Positions 25,367-34,813 of a stretch of 64,000 nucleotides of DNA are shown here, one piece after another. Source of the DNA: CAVXJN01 sp963773585 (GTDB lineage: Bacteria > Pseudomonadota > Gammaproteobacteria > JASBUN01); the NCBI GenBank assembly GCA_963773585.1, contig CAVZBR010000003.1, positions 202,801 to 266,800 of the forward strand, given 5' to 3'. The position numbers and the translations under genes are program-made. The notes beneath the pieces were generated by a model, which made no database searches, was not told the origin of the DNA, and was given only the letters and a program-made list of their open reading frames with translations. Position 1 is the stretch's first letter, and each line of letters starts with the position of its first letter.

Positions 25367-26236
25367 ATGCACGGCGAGCTCAACCACTTCATCGAAGACG
25401 TAGCCGCGCTGGTTTCGCCGCCTGAGGTGTGGGTTCGGCTCAACGAGGTTGTCAATGACCCGCATTCGTCCGCATCGGACGTAGCCGAAATCACGGCGAG
25501 GGATACCGCGCTTGCGGCGCGCATTCTCAAAGTGGTCAACAGCCCGTTCTACAATTTCCCTTCCAGGATCGACACTATTTCGCGGGCCGTCACGATCCTC
25601 GGAACGAACGATCTTTTCGCCCTGGCCACCGCAGTGTCCGCAGCCAAGGTATTCGCCAATATACCGAGCGATCTGGCAAAACCGGAAGACTTTTGGCGCC
25701 ATTCCATTGGCACCGGCCTTGTAGCACGCAAGCTCGCCAAGCGCTGCGGCGTTCTACGCGCGGAGCGCTTGTATGTGGCGGGCCTGCTGCACGATGTGGG
25801 AAGCTTGATCTTGTATTACAAATTTCCCAGCAAGGTCACCGCCGTTCTGTTGGCCTCCGCGGGCGACGAGGAGGTTTTGGCACGCGTCGAACAGGAAATG
25901 TTTGGGTTCGATCACGCCGAAGTCGGCGGCGCACTGCTGGAGCTGTGGAATCTGCCGCCGTCCTTGCTATCGGCGGTGCGCTACCATCACGAACCTGAAA
26001 ACGCGACGGACAGCCGGATCGAAGCGGCTTTGGTACACATCGGCAGCGTCACCGCAAATCGCATGGAACGGGCGAGCTTTATGGCGGGCGGCTCCGCAGC
26101 CGACTCCGAAGTCGATCCCATCGTCTGGCAGATAGCCGATCTGGACCGCAGCGTAATGGATGAATTATCCAAGCAGATCGAAGACGAGCTGGAGCATGCC
26201 GTCGCTTCGTTTATGCCTTGCGCAAAGAACTCCTGA
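25367..26236 (+). CDS. HDOD-domain protein
   Basis: The 289-residue protein has an HDOD domain over most of its length: LVSPPEVWVRLNEVVNDPHS, then ARILKVVNSPFYNFPSRIDTISRAV, RLYVAGLLHDVGSLILYY and DHAEVGGALLELWNLP. HDOD proteins are signalling and regulatory proteins related to HD phosphodiesterases. The ATG at 25367 matches the usual start just before the domain. A longer in-frame start at 25286 would add about 27 residues. It is convergent with a DUF1631 gene. A role in signalling or motility control is possible but unproven. Confidence 0.88.
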   Translation: MHGELNHFIEDVAALVSPPEVWVRLNEVVNDPHSSASDVAEITARDTALAARILKVVNSPFYNFPSRIDTISRAVTILGTNDLFALATAVSAAKVFANIPSDLAKPEDFWRHSIGTGLVARKLAKRCGVLRAERLYVAGLLHDVGSLILYYKFPSKVTAVLLASAGDEEVLARVEQEMFGFDHAEVGGALLELWNLPPSLLSAVRYHHEPENATDSRIEAALVHIGSVTANRMERASFMAGGSAADSEVDPIVWQIADLDRSVMDELSKQIEDELEHAVASFMPCAKNS

Positions 26237-26268
26237 AAGTAAAGGGTACACCGCTTCGCGGCAGGTTC

Positions 26269-28542
26269 TTACATTGCTTCGTTACGGTCCATCAATGCAT
26301 TGATGGCCCGATCCAGCAACGGCACCTCATCCAGCACTACAGCACGGCCGCTGCGAAGATCCGCCGCCAGTCCTGACGGCGTTTTATCGGCAATTTTAAT
26401 CCCTTTGCGATCCACGAACAGACAGCAACCGGTCAGGGGGGAGCGCCAGGAAAATTTTACACGCACGGACTCCCCGCTTTCGTCGGTGAATTGAACCCAA
26501 CTTCCGCATCTCAGGGCATCGGCCTGCTCCAGAAACTCATCCCGCGCCTGCGGGGCGGGTTCTGGCTCGGTTTCCGGGGACTCCAATACAATCTCTTCCA
26601 TGTCGCCGTCGACAAGTTGCGCAATGTCCTGCTCATAGAGCGCGCTGGCTTCCTTGGCTTTGCCCGTGTCGCCACGGACCTCGCCATGGGCTGACTCGGC
26701 ATCGATCACACTGTCCGCCGGGTCGCCGATTTCCCGCTCCACGCCGCCGTTCACCGTCTTCGCATGCAATGCCGCGAGAGAGCTGAAAAACGACTCGATC
26801 AATTCGGGATGCGCGGAACTGAGTTCCATACCTTCCCGAATCTCCTCCAATATGCTGGGGATCATTTCCACCAAGAGCCGGCCGCCCTTTGCGGTTTTCT
26901 TTGGAGTGATGCTCCATAGCAGATTGTTGACTGTCTTGATGCGCTGAGCCCATTGCCTGCTTTCCTCGCCATGCCGATGCATGGTGATCAACAATGTGTT
27001 TTTCCACGTGCTGCGCAGAAATTCAGCAATGAAAGGCGGAACGTTGTCGCGTCCGGCCCACATTTCGATCCACGCTTCGGTCCGGCGTTTCGCGAATTCA
27101 ACCCGCTCTCTCCCTTCTGTGGTCTTACGGGCCCGATCTTCGAATACCCGTGACCGCTCCTGGTCTCGCTCTCGCCAATCACGGAATTCGACCAGCAACG
27201 CCTCGAATAGCCCAGGGTCGTCATCGAACTCGCTCAGTACGCGCTCAACGATTCCTTCCATTGTGGTGAGCAATGATTCACCGTCGCGGTCGCGCTCGAG
27301 ATCAAAACCGATCGACGCGGTCGCCATCTCGTTCAGCAACACCCTGGCAGGATGACGCCGACGGCTGAAGAAGTCGGGATCGAGCAAGGCGACCTTGAGC
27401 ACCGGAATCTGCAGTCTGGCGATCAGCGCTTTCACTCGGTCCGGAACATCGGCATCGTCAAGGATGTAATCGAAGACCATGGACACCATGCCGATGGTGC
27501 GTTCGTAATTGGAACTGCTTTCGTCCTTCCCGCCGATCTGGCGCGACAACTGTACGAGCTGGGTACCCACCTGTGCCGGAGAGAGATCAGCCGGGTAGCC
27601 GTGCTCGACGACGTAGTTTTGGATGGCCGACAAGGCACCGACAAAATTGGAAGCTTGCGGTACGAAGCCGGCAAAACCGCCGACCGGTGCCCCTACCCCG
27701 TGCCCGTAAGCGCCAGCACCCGGCGGCACGGATACCGCTTGATCGTTGAAAAAATCGGCTCCGGGGCCGGGCACGTTGCCGTACCCACCTGGGTGCGGAG
27801 CGCCGAAACCGGTACTGGAAGTCGTGCCCTGCTTACGCACTCGATGGCGGATCTTGGGCAACACGCCCTCCCGCACCAATGTACGATTCGCGTCTTTCAA
27901 AAGCTCGCGCGATTGACTCAAGACGTTTGTTTCGAACAGTTTGTAAAGGATCAGCCGGACTTTGATATCCATGCCAATCGGCGCGACGGCGTCCGCGAAT
28001 GCGCGCGCGATCATGCCTGGATAAAACGGATGCGCGGTTTCGTCAAGATCGTTGCGACGCGTCAGCGAAGCAAGTCGAACCGTCAACTCGAACAGCTCAT
28101 GGTAACAGTCACGCTCCGCTTTGGCTGACATGTTTCGCAGTGCGACCTGCTCTTCCATGTCATCTTCTTCGACCAATGTGAGGCTCAATTCGTCCGCAAG
28201 CTGATCGGTATCTCCCTTGCCCAGTGGTTTGCCCGCAGCAAAGCGCTCGAACGTTTCTCCGATTGCTTGCGCATACCCTGACTCCAGGCAGTCGCGTTGC
28301 AGTCTCACGCTGCGCATCGCGTCGAAGTACAGTTGTTGGCTGGAGTTGCTTTCGGCCTTATTGGATAGCTCGAACAGCGTGTCATCGGCACGATCAAGCA
28401 TTTCGCCGGTCAATTTGCGCAAGCGACCGGCCATTGCTTCTTGCAGCGTCCGCATAACAGCGCTCGCGCGGCTGTCGAGCTTGCCGGCGAATTTGCTCAT
28501 GCTGACGATCTTTTCAGCGCGCGTGGAATCGTTCATGACCAT
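26269..28542 (-). CDS. DUF1631 family protein
   Basis: This 757-residue protein matches DUF1631, known mostly from gamma- and betaproteobacteria. Typical segments are LELSNKAESNSSQQLYFDAM-like near residue 60, FYPGMIARAFADAVAPIGMD, RQIGGKDESSSNYERTIGMV and RVKALIARLQIPVLKVALLD. The C-terminal 110 residues form a PilZ-like beta-rich region (GSWVQFTDESGESVRVKFSW), possibly binding cyclic di-GMP. The function is unknown. It could start at either of two ATGs two codons apart. The mid-protein glycine- and proline-rich linker is a normal variable region. Confidence 0.88.
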   Translation of the reverse strand: MVMNDSTRAEKIVSMSKFAGKLDSRASAVMRTLQEAMAGRLRKLTGEMLDRADDTLFELSNKAESNSSQQLYFDAMRSVRLQRDCLESGYAQAIGETFERFAAGKPLGKGDTDQLADELSLTLVEEDDMEEQVALRNMSAKAERDCYHELFELTVRLASLTRRNDLDETAHPFYPGMIARAFADAVAPIGMDIKVRLILYKLFETNVLSQSRELLKDANRTLVREGVLPKIRHRVRKQGTTSSTGFGAPHPGGYGNVPGPGADFFNDQAVSVPPGAGAYGHGVGAPVGGFAGFVPQASNFVGALSAIQNYVVEHGYPADLSPAQVGTQLVQLSRQIGGKDESSSNYERTIGMVSMVFDYILDDADVPDRVKALIARLQIPVLKVALLDPDFFSRRRHPARVLLNEMATASIGFDLERDRDGESLLTTMEGIVERVLSEFDDDPGLFEALLVEFRDWRERDQERSRVFEDRARKTTEGRERVEFAKRRTEAWIEMWAGRDNVPPFIAEFLRSTWKNTLLITMHRHGEESRQWAQRIKTVNNLLWSITPKKTAKGGRLLVEMIPSILEEIREGMELSSAHPELIESFFSSLAALHAKTVNGGVEREIGDPADSVIDAESAHGEVRGDTGKAKEASALYEQDIAQLVDGDMEEIVLESPETEPEPAPQARDEFLEQADALRCGSWVQFTDESGESVRVKFSWRSPLTGCCLFVDRKGIKIADKTPSGLAADLRSGRAVVLDEVPLLDRAINALMDRNEAM

Positions 28543-28764
28543 TTTGTCCCGCGGGGCGATTGGGGTTTGTGACAGTTATAACGGGAAGCGCGCCAATGCG
28601 GGCGTGAAGGAACTCACATATCGGAGAAATTTCCCACATCTTCTGTCTGCATAGCGGTTTCTCGCTTTCTGGTTAGCGGACGGTCTCGCGGGATCTTGAC
28701 GCGACTGCGTCGATATATGACGCAAGTCACAAAACGCAGGCATCGGTACTTAAGAGCTTGCGAC

Positions 28765-29688
28765 CTACTCGGCCAACGCGCGCAGATGTGCAACGACGCT
28801 GCGCCCGAGCGCAGCGAGTGAATACCCACCTTCCAACATCGATACGATGCGGCCCTTGGCATGTCGAGCTGCGAGCGTCTTGATTTCCGTGGTCACCCAC
28901 GCGTAGTCGCTGTCGGTGAGCATCAATTGCGCCAGTTCGTCTTCGGTATGGGCATCAAAACCGGCCGACACCAATACGAGCTGTGGTTGGAACCGTTCGA
29001 CCGCGGGCAACCAGATGTCGGAGACGACCCGTCGAAACTCCTGACTTCCGGTTCCTGCCGCGAGGGGGGCGTTGACGATGTGGTCGGCGGCTGGCTCGGT
29101 GCCGACGTGGGGATAGTAAGGATGCTGGAAGGTGGAGCAGAGCAGTACCCGGTCGTCGTGTTCGAATACATCTTGGGTGCCATTGCCGTGGTGAACATCG
29201 AAATCGAGAATGGCGACGCGCGCCAGGCCGTGGACTGCCATCGCCTGGGCGGCAGCCACGGCGATGTTATTGAAAAAACAGAATCCCATCGCATCATTGC
29301 GCGTCGCGTGGTGTCCGGGCGGCCGGACACTACAGAACACTGCTTTTTCCTGTCCGGAAAGAACCAGATCGACCCCCTGCGCGCCGGCACCCGCAGCGCG
29401 CTGTGCGGCCTCAAGGGTATAGGCGTTCATTACGGTATCCGGGTCGACCTGAAGATAGCGCCCCGGCGGCGGAGCCGTCCGGAAGAGCGCTTCGATGTAG
29501 TCCGCTCCATGAACCCGCTGCAACTGTTCGCGGGTAACCCGCGGCGCCTGGTAGCGCCGGAGCAGCGATTCGATGCCCGCCTCGCCGATCTGATGCTCAA
29601 TGGCGCTGAGCCGGGCAGGCGACTCGGGGTGTCCACCGCCCATTTCGTGTTGTCGGCACGCTGCGTGCGTTAAAAAACCTATTTTCAC
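28765..29688 (-). CDS. Histone-deacetylase-fold hydrolase (AcuC/Aph family)
   Basis: The 307-residue zinc hydrolase starts at the GTG 29688 (KIGFLTHAACRQHEMGGGHP). It contains VRPPGHHATRNDAMGFCFFN with the catalytic HH pair, ILDFDVHHGNGTQDVFEHDD with the metal ligands, and VLVSAGFDAHTEDELAQL. Bacterial members deacetylate acetyl-lysine or polyamine-like substrates. The longer frame reaching 29877 adds a low-complexity basic N-terminus not found in the family, so I reject it. Divergent from the MoxR operon. Confidence 0.92.
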   Translation of the reverse strand: MKIGFLTHAACRQHEMGGGHPESPARLSAIEHQIGEAGIESLLRRYQAPRVTREQLQRVHGADYIEALFRTAPPPGRYLQVDPDTVMNAYTLEAAQRAAGAGAQGVDLVLSGQEKAVFCSVRPPGHHATRNDAMGFCFFNNIAVAAAQAMAVHGLARVAILDFDVHHGNGTQDVFEHDDRVLLCSTFQHPYYPHVGTEPAADHIVNAPLAAGTGSQEFRRVVSDIWLPAVERFQPQLVLVSAGFDAHTEDELAQLMLTDSDYAWVTTEIKTLAARHAKGRIVSMLEGGYSLAALGRSVVAHLRALAE

Positions 29689-30021
29689 CTCTGGCACCAC
29701 TTTGTTAGTAAGGTTAATCACCTTGTGATTGCCCCCAGCGGACACCGACTTCCTGCCGCAAGGCGCCAAGGAGAACCGAGCCCGGCCCCGACGTCGCGGT
29801 TCGCGTCGGCTTCGCTGCAGCACGAAGACGGTTTCAGAGGCATAGACGCTGTTTGCGGCTTCGGCGGCCTCTCGCACTACCCTATGCTTGGAGACTCCGG
29901 GCTGTCTTCAGTTCATAGCACACGCGCCGACACTGATGGTTAGGCCGCGCGACACTGCCGTCCCACTCTGCCCCGCAGCGACCGGCGAACGCTTAAAGGC
30001 TTATACAACTCCAGGTAACCT
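29689..30021. other. Divergent intergenic region
   Basis: This 333-bp stretch separates the deacetylase-like gene and the MoxR operon. I see no gene and no strong promoter match, although promoters for both directions should lie here. Confidence 0.4.
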
Positions 30022-30939
30022 ATGCATCCGAAGATCGAGGTGATCGTCCGGCGCGGCGGCGAAGTGATCGTGGGCAAAGAAACGCAGCTACGGCTGGCGC
30101 TGGCGTGCGTGCTCGCCGGTGGTCACTTGCTCATCGAGGACCTGCCGGGCGTTGGCAAAACAATACTGTCCCATCTGCTCGCAAATTTGCTCGGTCTGCA
30201 ATTCAAACGCGTCCAGTTCACCAGCGATCTGCTGCCCGCGGACATCCTCGGCGCATCCATCTACGAACGGGACACCGGGAATTTCCGTTTTCAACCCGGG
30301 CCGATCTTCACTCAAGTATTGTTGGCCGACGAAATCAATCGCGCCACACCGAAGACCCAGAGCGCCTTGCTCGAGGCGATGGAAGAGCGTCAGGTCACTA
30401 CGGATGGACAGACACGTAAGCTTCCCGAACCGTTTTTTGTGATTGCCACTCAGAACCCTGCCCACCACGTCGGCACTTTTCCGCTGCCGGAATCGCAGTT
30501 GGACAGATTTTTGATGCGGATCGAGTTGGGCTACCCGGATCGGCAAAGCGAACGGCTGGTGCTGCTCGGCGCCGATCGCAGGACCATGCTCGAACGGCTC
30601 GAACCGTGCATTGAGCTGGATGCATTGTTTGCGCTGCGCTTGGAAACCGCACAAATCCACGTCTCGGAAGCGCTACTGGATTACCTGCAGGCTCTGGTGG
30701 AACACACGCGCACCGATGCGAGGTTCGCACTGGGGCTTTCGCCGCGGGCCGGTTTGGCGCTTCTGCGCAGTGCTCAAGCCTGGGCTTTGATCGACGGGCG
30801 CCGACACGTGTTACCGGAAGATTTACAGGCCGTGCTCGGCCCGGTCGTCCGGCACCGACTGCAAGCGCATATCGGCGACTCCGATATCGATAGCTTCGAT
30901 CCAGCGACCGAATTGCTCCACGCAGTAGCCATACCCTAG
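30022..30939 (+). CDS. MoxR family AAA ATPase
   Basis: The 305-residue AAA protein has Walker A in EDLPGVGKTILSHLLA, Walker B in VLLADEINRATPKTQSALLE and sensor segment FFVIATQNPAHHVGTFPLPE. MoxR ATPases act as chaperones for maturation of partner complexes, usually with a DUF58 protein. It is followed four bases later by such a DUF58 gene and then a transglutaminase, a recurrent operon. No VWA-domain gene is present in this operon. Confidence 0.95.
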   Translation: MHPKIEVIVRRGGEVIVGKETQLRLALACVLAGGHLLIEDLPGVGKTILSHLLANLLGLQFKRVQFTSDLLPADILGASIYERDTGNFRFQPGPIFTQVLLADEINRATPKTQSALLEAMEERQVTTDGQTRKLPEPFFVIATQNPAHHVGTFPLPESQLDRFLMRIELGYPDRQSERLVLLGADRRTMLERLEPCIELDALFALRLETAQIHVSEALLDYLQALVEHTRTDARFALGLSPRAGLALLRSAQAWALIDGRRHVLPEDLQAVLGPVVRHRLQAHIGDSDIDSFDPATELLHAVAIP

Positions 30940-30943
30940 CGTT

Positions 30944-31921
30944 GTGATCAAACAACTCACCGCCCGCTTTCATCGCCGCTACGACACCCCCGCATCTGGG
31001 CAGGTGCAATTGAACCCTCGGCGTATCTACATACTTCCCACCCGGTTCGGCTTGATGTACGGCATCATCGTCGCGCTCATGCTGATCGGCTCTATCAATT
31101 ACGACAATAACCTTGGCTTTGCCTTCACGTTTCTGCTGATTGGTTTGGCATTGGTAACCATACTGCACACGCATCGCAATCTCAGTGGTCTGCAAGTGCG
31201 CAGCGGACACGCACAGCCGGTGTTTGCGGGCGGGACAGCACAATTCCCCCTGCATTTCACGACGCCGAAGTTCCCGGCGCGCCAAGCCGTGGGCGTCCGC
31301 ATCGGCCGCCAGCCGGCTGTGTTGATTGGGGTCCCGGCCGAATCGGGACAGCGCCGCACTGCTGTCCTCCGTGTACCCGCGCCTGAGCGCGGAGTTTTGA
31401 CCCCCGGTCGCTGCACGATTTTTACTGAATACCCATTGGGCCTGTTCCGCGCTTGGGCTTGGCTGACACCGAACAGCAGTTGCCTCGTATATCCGCACCC
31501 GGAGCCAGGGCCAGTACCGCCGGTGCCCATTAGCGCGGCTGACTCCAGTACCTCTCACCGCGGGAGAGCCGGTCGCGAAGACTTCCGCGGCCTGCGCCTC
31601 TACCAGCCGGGTGACTCGCCGCGCCATCTGGCCTGGAAATGTGCGTCTGCGGACCTCCAGCCATACACCAAGCAGTTCGAAGGCGACTCGGGCGGCGAAG
31701 GATGGCTTGACTGGGATCAGATCCCGGATATGGCGCCGGAAGCACGGTTGTCCCGGTTGTGTCGTTGGGTACTGGACAGTCACGTCGCAGGACACCGCTA
31801 CGGATTGCGTCTTCCGGGAGTATGCATTGCGCTCGGAAACGGCGACCAACACAAACACCGGTGCCTCGAATCGTTGTCCCGGTTTCAGTTTCCGCAGACG
31901 TTCCGGGAGCCGGGCTCTTGA
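30944..31921 (+). CDS. DUF58 domain protein
   Basis: The 325-residue protein has two N-terminal membrane segments (LMYGIIVALMLIGSINYDNN and FTFLLIGLALVTIL) and the DUF58 motif REDFRGLRLYQPGDSPRHLAWKC near residue 210. It starts with GTG (V or M first) shortly after the MoxR stop and ends with a TGATG overlap with the transglutaminase gene. Its conserved core is usually followed by a VWA-like fold, here shortened. The protein probably works with the MoxR ATPase at the inner membrane. Confidence 0.9.
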   Translation: MIKQLTARFHRRYDTPASGQVQLNPRRIYILPTRFGLMYGIIVALMLIGSINYDNNLGFAFTFLLIGLALVTILHTHRNLSGLQVRSGHAQPVFAGGTAQFPLHFTTPKFPARQAVGVRIGRQPAVLIGVPAESGQRRTAVLRVPAPERGVLTPGRCTIFTEYPLGLFRAWAWLTPNSSCLVYPHPEPGPVPPVPISAADSSTSHRGRAGREDFRGLRLYQPGDSPRHLAWKCASADLQPYTKQFEGDSGGEGWLDWDQIPDMAPEARLSRLCRWVLDSHVAGHRYGLRLPGVCIALGNGDQHKHRCLESLSRFQFPQTFREPGS

Positions 31922-33957
31922 TGCGCTCCAAAAACAGATCTGCCAGCGAACATTTCCCGGCGAACAAAGTTCTATGGACGCTGGTCGCCCAGGCAACGGC
32001 AGTAGTTCCCCACGTTGCGCATCTTCCATCGTGGATTTTATTGGTGGCGGTGATCGTAGGTGTGTGGCGATATCATGCCAGCCGCCGCCAGTGGCGCGCC
32101 CCCAGCGTCGTGCTGCGCATGCTGCTGGTCACTATCGGGTTGGGAGGCATCTATCTCAGCTATGGCACGTTACTCGGCCGCGACGCCGGAGTCGCCACGA
32201 TTATCCTGATGCTGGCATTGAAGCTGCTGGAGTTGCACCGGCGCCGGGATGTGGTGCTGTTCGTATTGCTCGGCTACTTCCTGGTGATCACCAACTTTCT
32301 CTACTCCCAAACGGTGCTCATGTCCTTGTACATGTTCCTGGTCACCATTCTTCTGACCAGCGCACTGGCGGCAGTGAGCGATCCTGGTTGGCACATCAAG
32401 CCCGCCGCCCACCTAAGGCTTGCGACGGTGCTGGCGCTTCAAGCAGTGCCGATTGCGGTCTTGCTGTTCTTGCTGTTCCCGCGTATCTCGGGACCGCTAT
32501 GGCGGCTGCCCGAAGATGCGCACGGCGGTGCCACCGGGCTTTCCGCGAGCATGAGCCCCGGAAGCATAAGTCGGTTGATACGATCCAATGCAGTCGCCTT
32601 CCGGGTTGAATTCCTGGACCCGGCACCTCCGAAATCATTCATGTATTGGCGCGGCCCGGTGTTCGACCGATACGACGGCGAAAGCTGGTCGGCTGCGTCG
32701 CACGCCGAGTCCACCGCACCGTCTGCAAACGGCTCACGAACCGTGCGCTATCAGGTTACGCTCGAGCCGACCGGGCATCCGTGGCTGCTGGCCCTGGATG
32801 CGCCGGTTTCGAAACCAACCAACGCATTGATCAATGAAGCGTACGAACTCGTGTCCGCAGGCGCTGTTCATGAGCGCAAGCGCTACTGGATGCGTTCGCT
32901 GATACGCCGCGGGAGGGGGCTCGGCGGTACGCTGTCCGCGGCGCAGCGGCGCCAGAACCTCCAGCTCCCACCCTCATCCGATCCCCGGACGCGCGCACTC
33001 GGTCAAGCACTCGCCACCACGCACGCCCGAGCGCAGACGATCGTCGCAGCAGCTCTTGGACGGTTCCGCTCTGAAAATTACGTCTACACGCTGCAACCGC
33101 CCCTGCTCGGCGAGGACCGAGTGGACGAATTCATGTTCAATACTCGGAAGGGCTTTTGCGAGCACTACGCCGGCGCGTTCGTGTTTTTGATGCGGGCTGC
33201 GGGGGTACCCGCTCGAGTAGTAACCGGATACCAAGGCGGAGAATACAATCCAAACGGCTCATACTGGATCGTGCGCCAATCCGACGCCCACGCTTGGGCG
33301 GAAGTCTGGCTCGCGCCACGCGGATGGGTCCGGATCGATCCGACTGCCGCAGTTTCCCCCCTGCGTATCGAAGCTGGTATCGATGCGGCGCTGCCCGAAA
33401 GTCTGCGCTGGTTAGGCACCGATCGCGGGCGTATTCCTTGGGCGCATCAAGTTAGGCTTTTCTGGGACAGCGTAAACAACGGCTGGAACCAATGGGTGCT
33501 CGGGTACGGTCCGCAGCGGCAACGGTCGATTCTGCGAGATTTGGGGCTTCCTCACTTGGCGTGGCTCGATATCGCTTTGATTGCAGCAGGCGCCGTGAGC
33601 GCTGCCCTCCTACTTTTGGCCGCCGCAATGGCATTCAGGCACAGGCCCCCGGCGTTGGATCCCGCCGCCAGGGCATGGCGTGTCTTTGTTCGAAAATTGG
33701 CACGAGCGGGGATCGATCAGCGCCCCTACGAAGGACCGATCGCCTTTACCGCGCGCGCAGCCCGATTAGAGCCTCAGTTAGCGGCCAGCATTCTGAGTAT
33801 CGGCACGCTGTACGCGGACCTGCGCTACGCCGAACGCGAAGACGCCCGGCTTCGCGATCTCGTGCGGCAAATTGCTGCGTTCAAATCGAGAACACGAAAC
33901 CCCCGACCCAATACAAGGGCCGGGGTGTCCGCCCAATCGACCGGGATCAATAATTGA
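31921..33957 (+). CDS. tgpA: TgpA-type membrane transglutaminase-like protein
   Basis: The 678-residue protein starts at the ATG overlapping the DUF58 stop. Five or six membrane segments fill residues 20-200 (LVTIGLGGIYLSYGTLLGRD, VVLFVLLGYFLVITNFLYS). A periplasmic transglutaminase domain follows, with Cys in TRKGFCEHYAGAFVFLMRAA, His in SDAHAWAEVWLAPRGW and Asp in RIDPTAAV. A last membrane segment (about 555-575) and a cytoplasmic tail complete it. TgpA is essential in Pseudomonas aeruginosa and probably acts on the cell envelope. The longer frame from 31759 is rejected because it overlaps DUF58 by 160 bases. Its last codons contain the terminator of the convergent gene. Confidence 0.92.
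   Translation: MRSKNRSASEHFPANKVLWTLVAQATAVVPHVAHLPSWILLVAVIVGVWRYHASRRQWRAPSVVLRMLLVTIGLGGIYLSYGTLLGRDAGVATIILMLALKLLELHRRRDVVLFVLLGYFLVITNFLYSQTVLMSLYMFLVTILLTSALAAVSDPGWHIKPAAHLRLATVLALQAVPIAVLLFLLFPRISGPLWRLPEDAHGGATGLSASMSPGSISRLIRSNAVAFRVEFLDPAPPKSFMYWRGPVFDRYDGESWSAASHAESTAPSANGSRTVRYQVTLEPTGHPWLLALDAPVSKPTNALINEAYELVSAGAVHERKRYWMRSLIRRGRGLGGTLSAAQRRQNLQLPPSSDPRTRALGQALATTHARAQTIVAAALGRFRSENYVYTLQPPLLGEDRVDEFMFNTRKGFCEHYAGAFVFLMRAAGVPARVVTGYQGGEYNPNGSYWIVRQSDAHAWAEVWLAPRGWVRIDPTAAVSPLRIEAGIDAALPESLRWLGTDRGRIPWAHQVRLFWDSVNNGWNQWVLGYGPQRQRSILRDLGLPHLAWLDIALIAAGAVSAALLLLAAAMAFRHRPPALDPAARAWRVFVRKLARAGIDQRPYEGPIAFTARAARLEPQLAASILSIGTLYADLRYAEREDARLRDLVRQIAAFKSRTRNPRPNTRAGVSAQSTGINN
33890..33925 (-). 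terminator. Intrinsic terminator of the barrel gene, inside the tgpA end
   Basis: On the minus strand CCCCGGCCC and GGGTCGGGG (33917-33925 and 33901-33909) pair with one G-T, followed by a weak T-rich stretch. It lies about 20 bases after the barrel gene's stop and within the last codons of tgpA. Confidence 0.45.
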
Positions 33958-34474
33958 TACCGAATCCAATCGTATGTGCCCAGGACCCGTTATCGAACTG
34001 GTTGTCGATCTGGTTGGCATCTTCGAACTGGAACTGATACTCGGTCTGCAAGAATACAAACGTCTGCGGCTTGATGTAGTACTTCAACCCCAGTTCGGGG
34101 CCGGCTATACCCGTATCGTTGACGTTGTCACCGTATATTGCGCCGACATTGACGCCTGCGAAGGGCCGCAGCCGGTTGCCCGGCATGAAGTTGTAATCAA
34201 CGCCCAAGCGCGTGGAACCGTTCCATGCGTTGTCGCCTGCGGCGGATGAATAGGACACGTTTTGGCGTATCGACCATGACCAGGTATCGGTCAGATACTG
34301 GCCCCAACTTCCGGAGATTCCGAACGCACCGTTGTCGAAATTCTTGTCGTTCGTTCCGGTTCCAGACAAGGTGATCTCATGATCTCCCGCACTGGGACCC
34401 ACGTCTTCAGCAGCCGCAACGCCTACGTTCAAAGCCGAAACCGCGGCCAGGGCAATAATCGCTTTCCGTTTCAT
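33947..34474 (-). CDS. Outer-membrane beta-barrel protein
   Basis: The 175-residue protein has a signal peptide (MKRKAIIALAAVSALNVGVA, cleaved near AAAE). Alternating strands of an eight-stranded OmpW/OmpA-like barrel follow, with FGISGSWGQYLTDTWSWSIRQ and LRPFAGVNVGAIYGDNVND. It ends with an aromatic residue (HTIGFGINY), as outer-membrane barrels do for Bam recognition. Its 3' end overlaps the convergent tgpA gene by 11 bases. Function unknown. Confidence 0.85.
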   Translation of the reverse strand: MKRKAIIALAAVSALNVGVAAAEDVGPSAGDHEITLSGTGTNDKNFDNGAFGISGSWGQYLTDTWSWSIRQNVSYSSAAGDNAWNGSTRLGVDYNFMPGNRLRPFAGVNVGAIYGDNVNDTGIAGPELGLKYYIKPQTFVFLQTEYQFQFEDANQIDNQFDNGSWAHTIGFGINY

Positions 34475-34813
34475 GAAACGCCTCCTTCAATTGCGTCGTA
34501 TTACGCTGGCCGCCAGTGTAGGGGCATAGGGATGGACGTCGAGGGGCTGTCGATGAGTTGAGGTGTATGTAATTCACGACGCAAATACACATTGAAACGT
34601 TGCATCGTGATTGGTAACGGATCGTCGGGCGAGTCGTTGAGAACTGGCGCCATCTTGCGCGATCTGCGCGCAAATGAGGCGGCTTACCCATCGGCATTGC
34701 GTTGCATCGAGCAATTGCTCGCCAAGACGCGTAACAACTTGAAACGCTAACAGCCGAAAATAAAAAAAGCCCGGTGGATACCGGGCTTTTCTCACACGCG
34801 AGGTTCTTTCAAA
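34475..34813. other. Region between the barrel gene and fbp
   Basis: A 339-bp stretch containing the fbp terminator and the barrel-gene promoter region. No further gene is seen. Confidence 0.4.
34762..34790 (-). terminator. Intrinsic terminator after fbp
   Basis: GCCCGGT and ACCGGGC with a four-base loop (34769-34786) are followed on the minus strand by seven T. The plus strand also has four T after the stem, so it may be bidirectional. Confidence 0.9.

Noticed and set aside
30398..32029. 543-residue open frame on the minus strand
   Set aside because: It covers the MoxR-DUF58 operon in antisense. It is arginine-rich and low in protein-like patterns.
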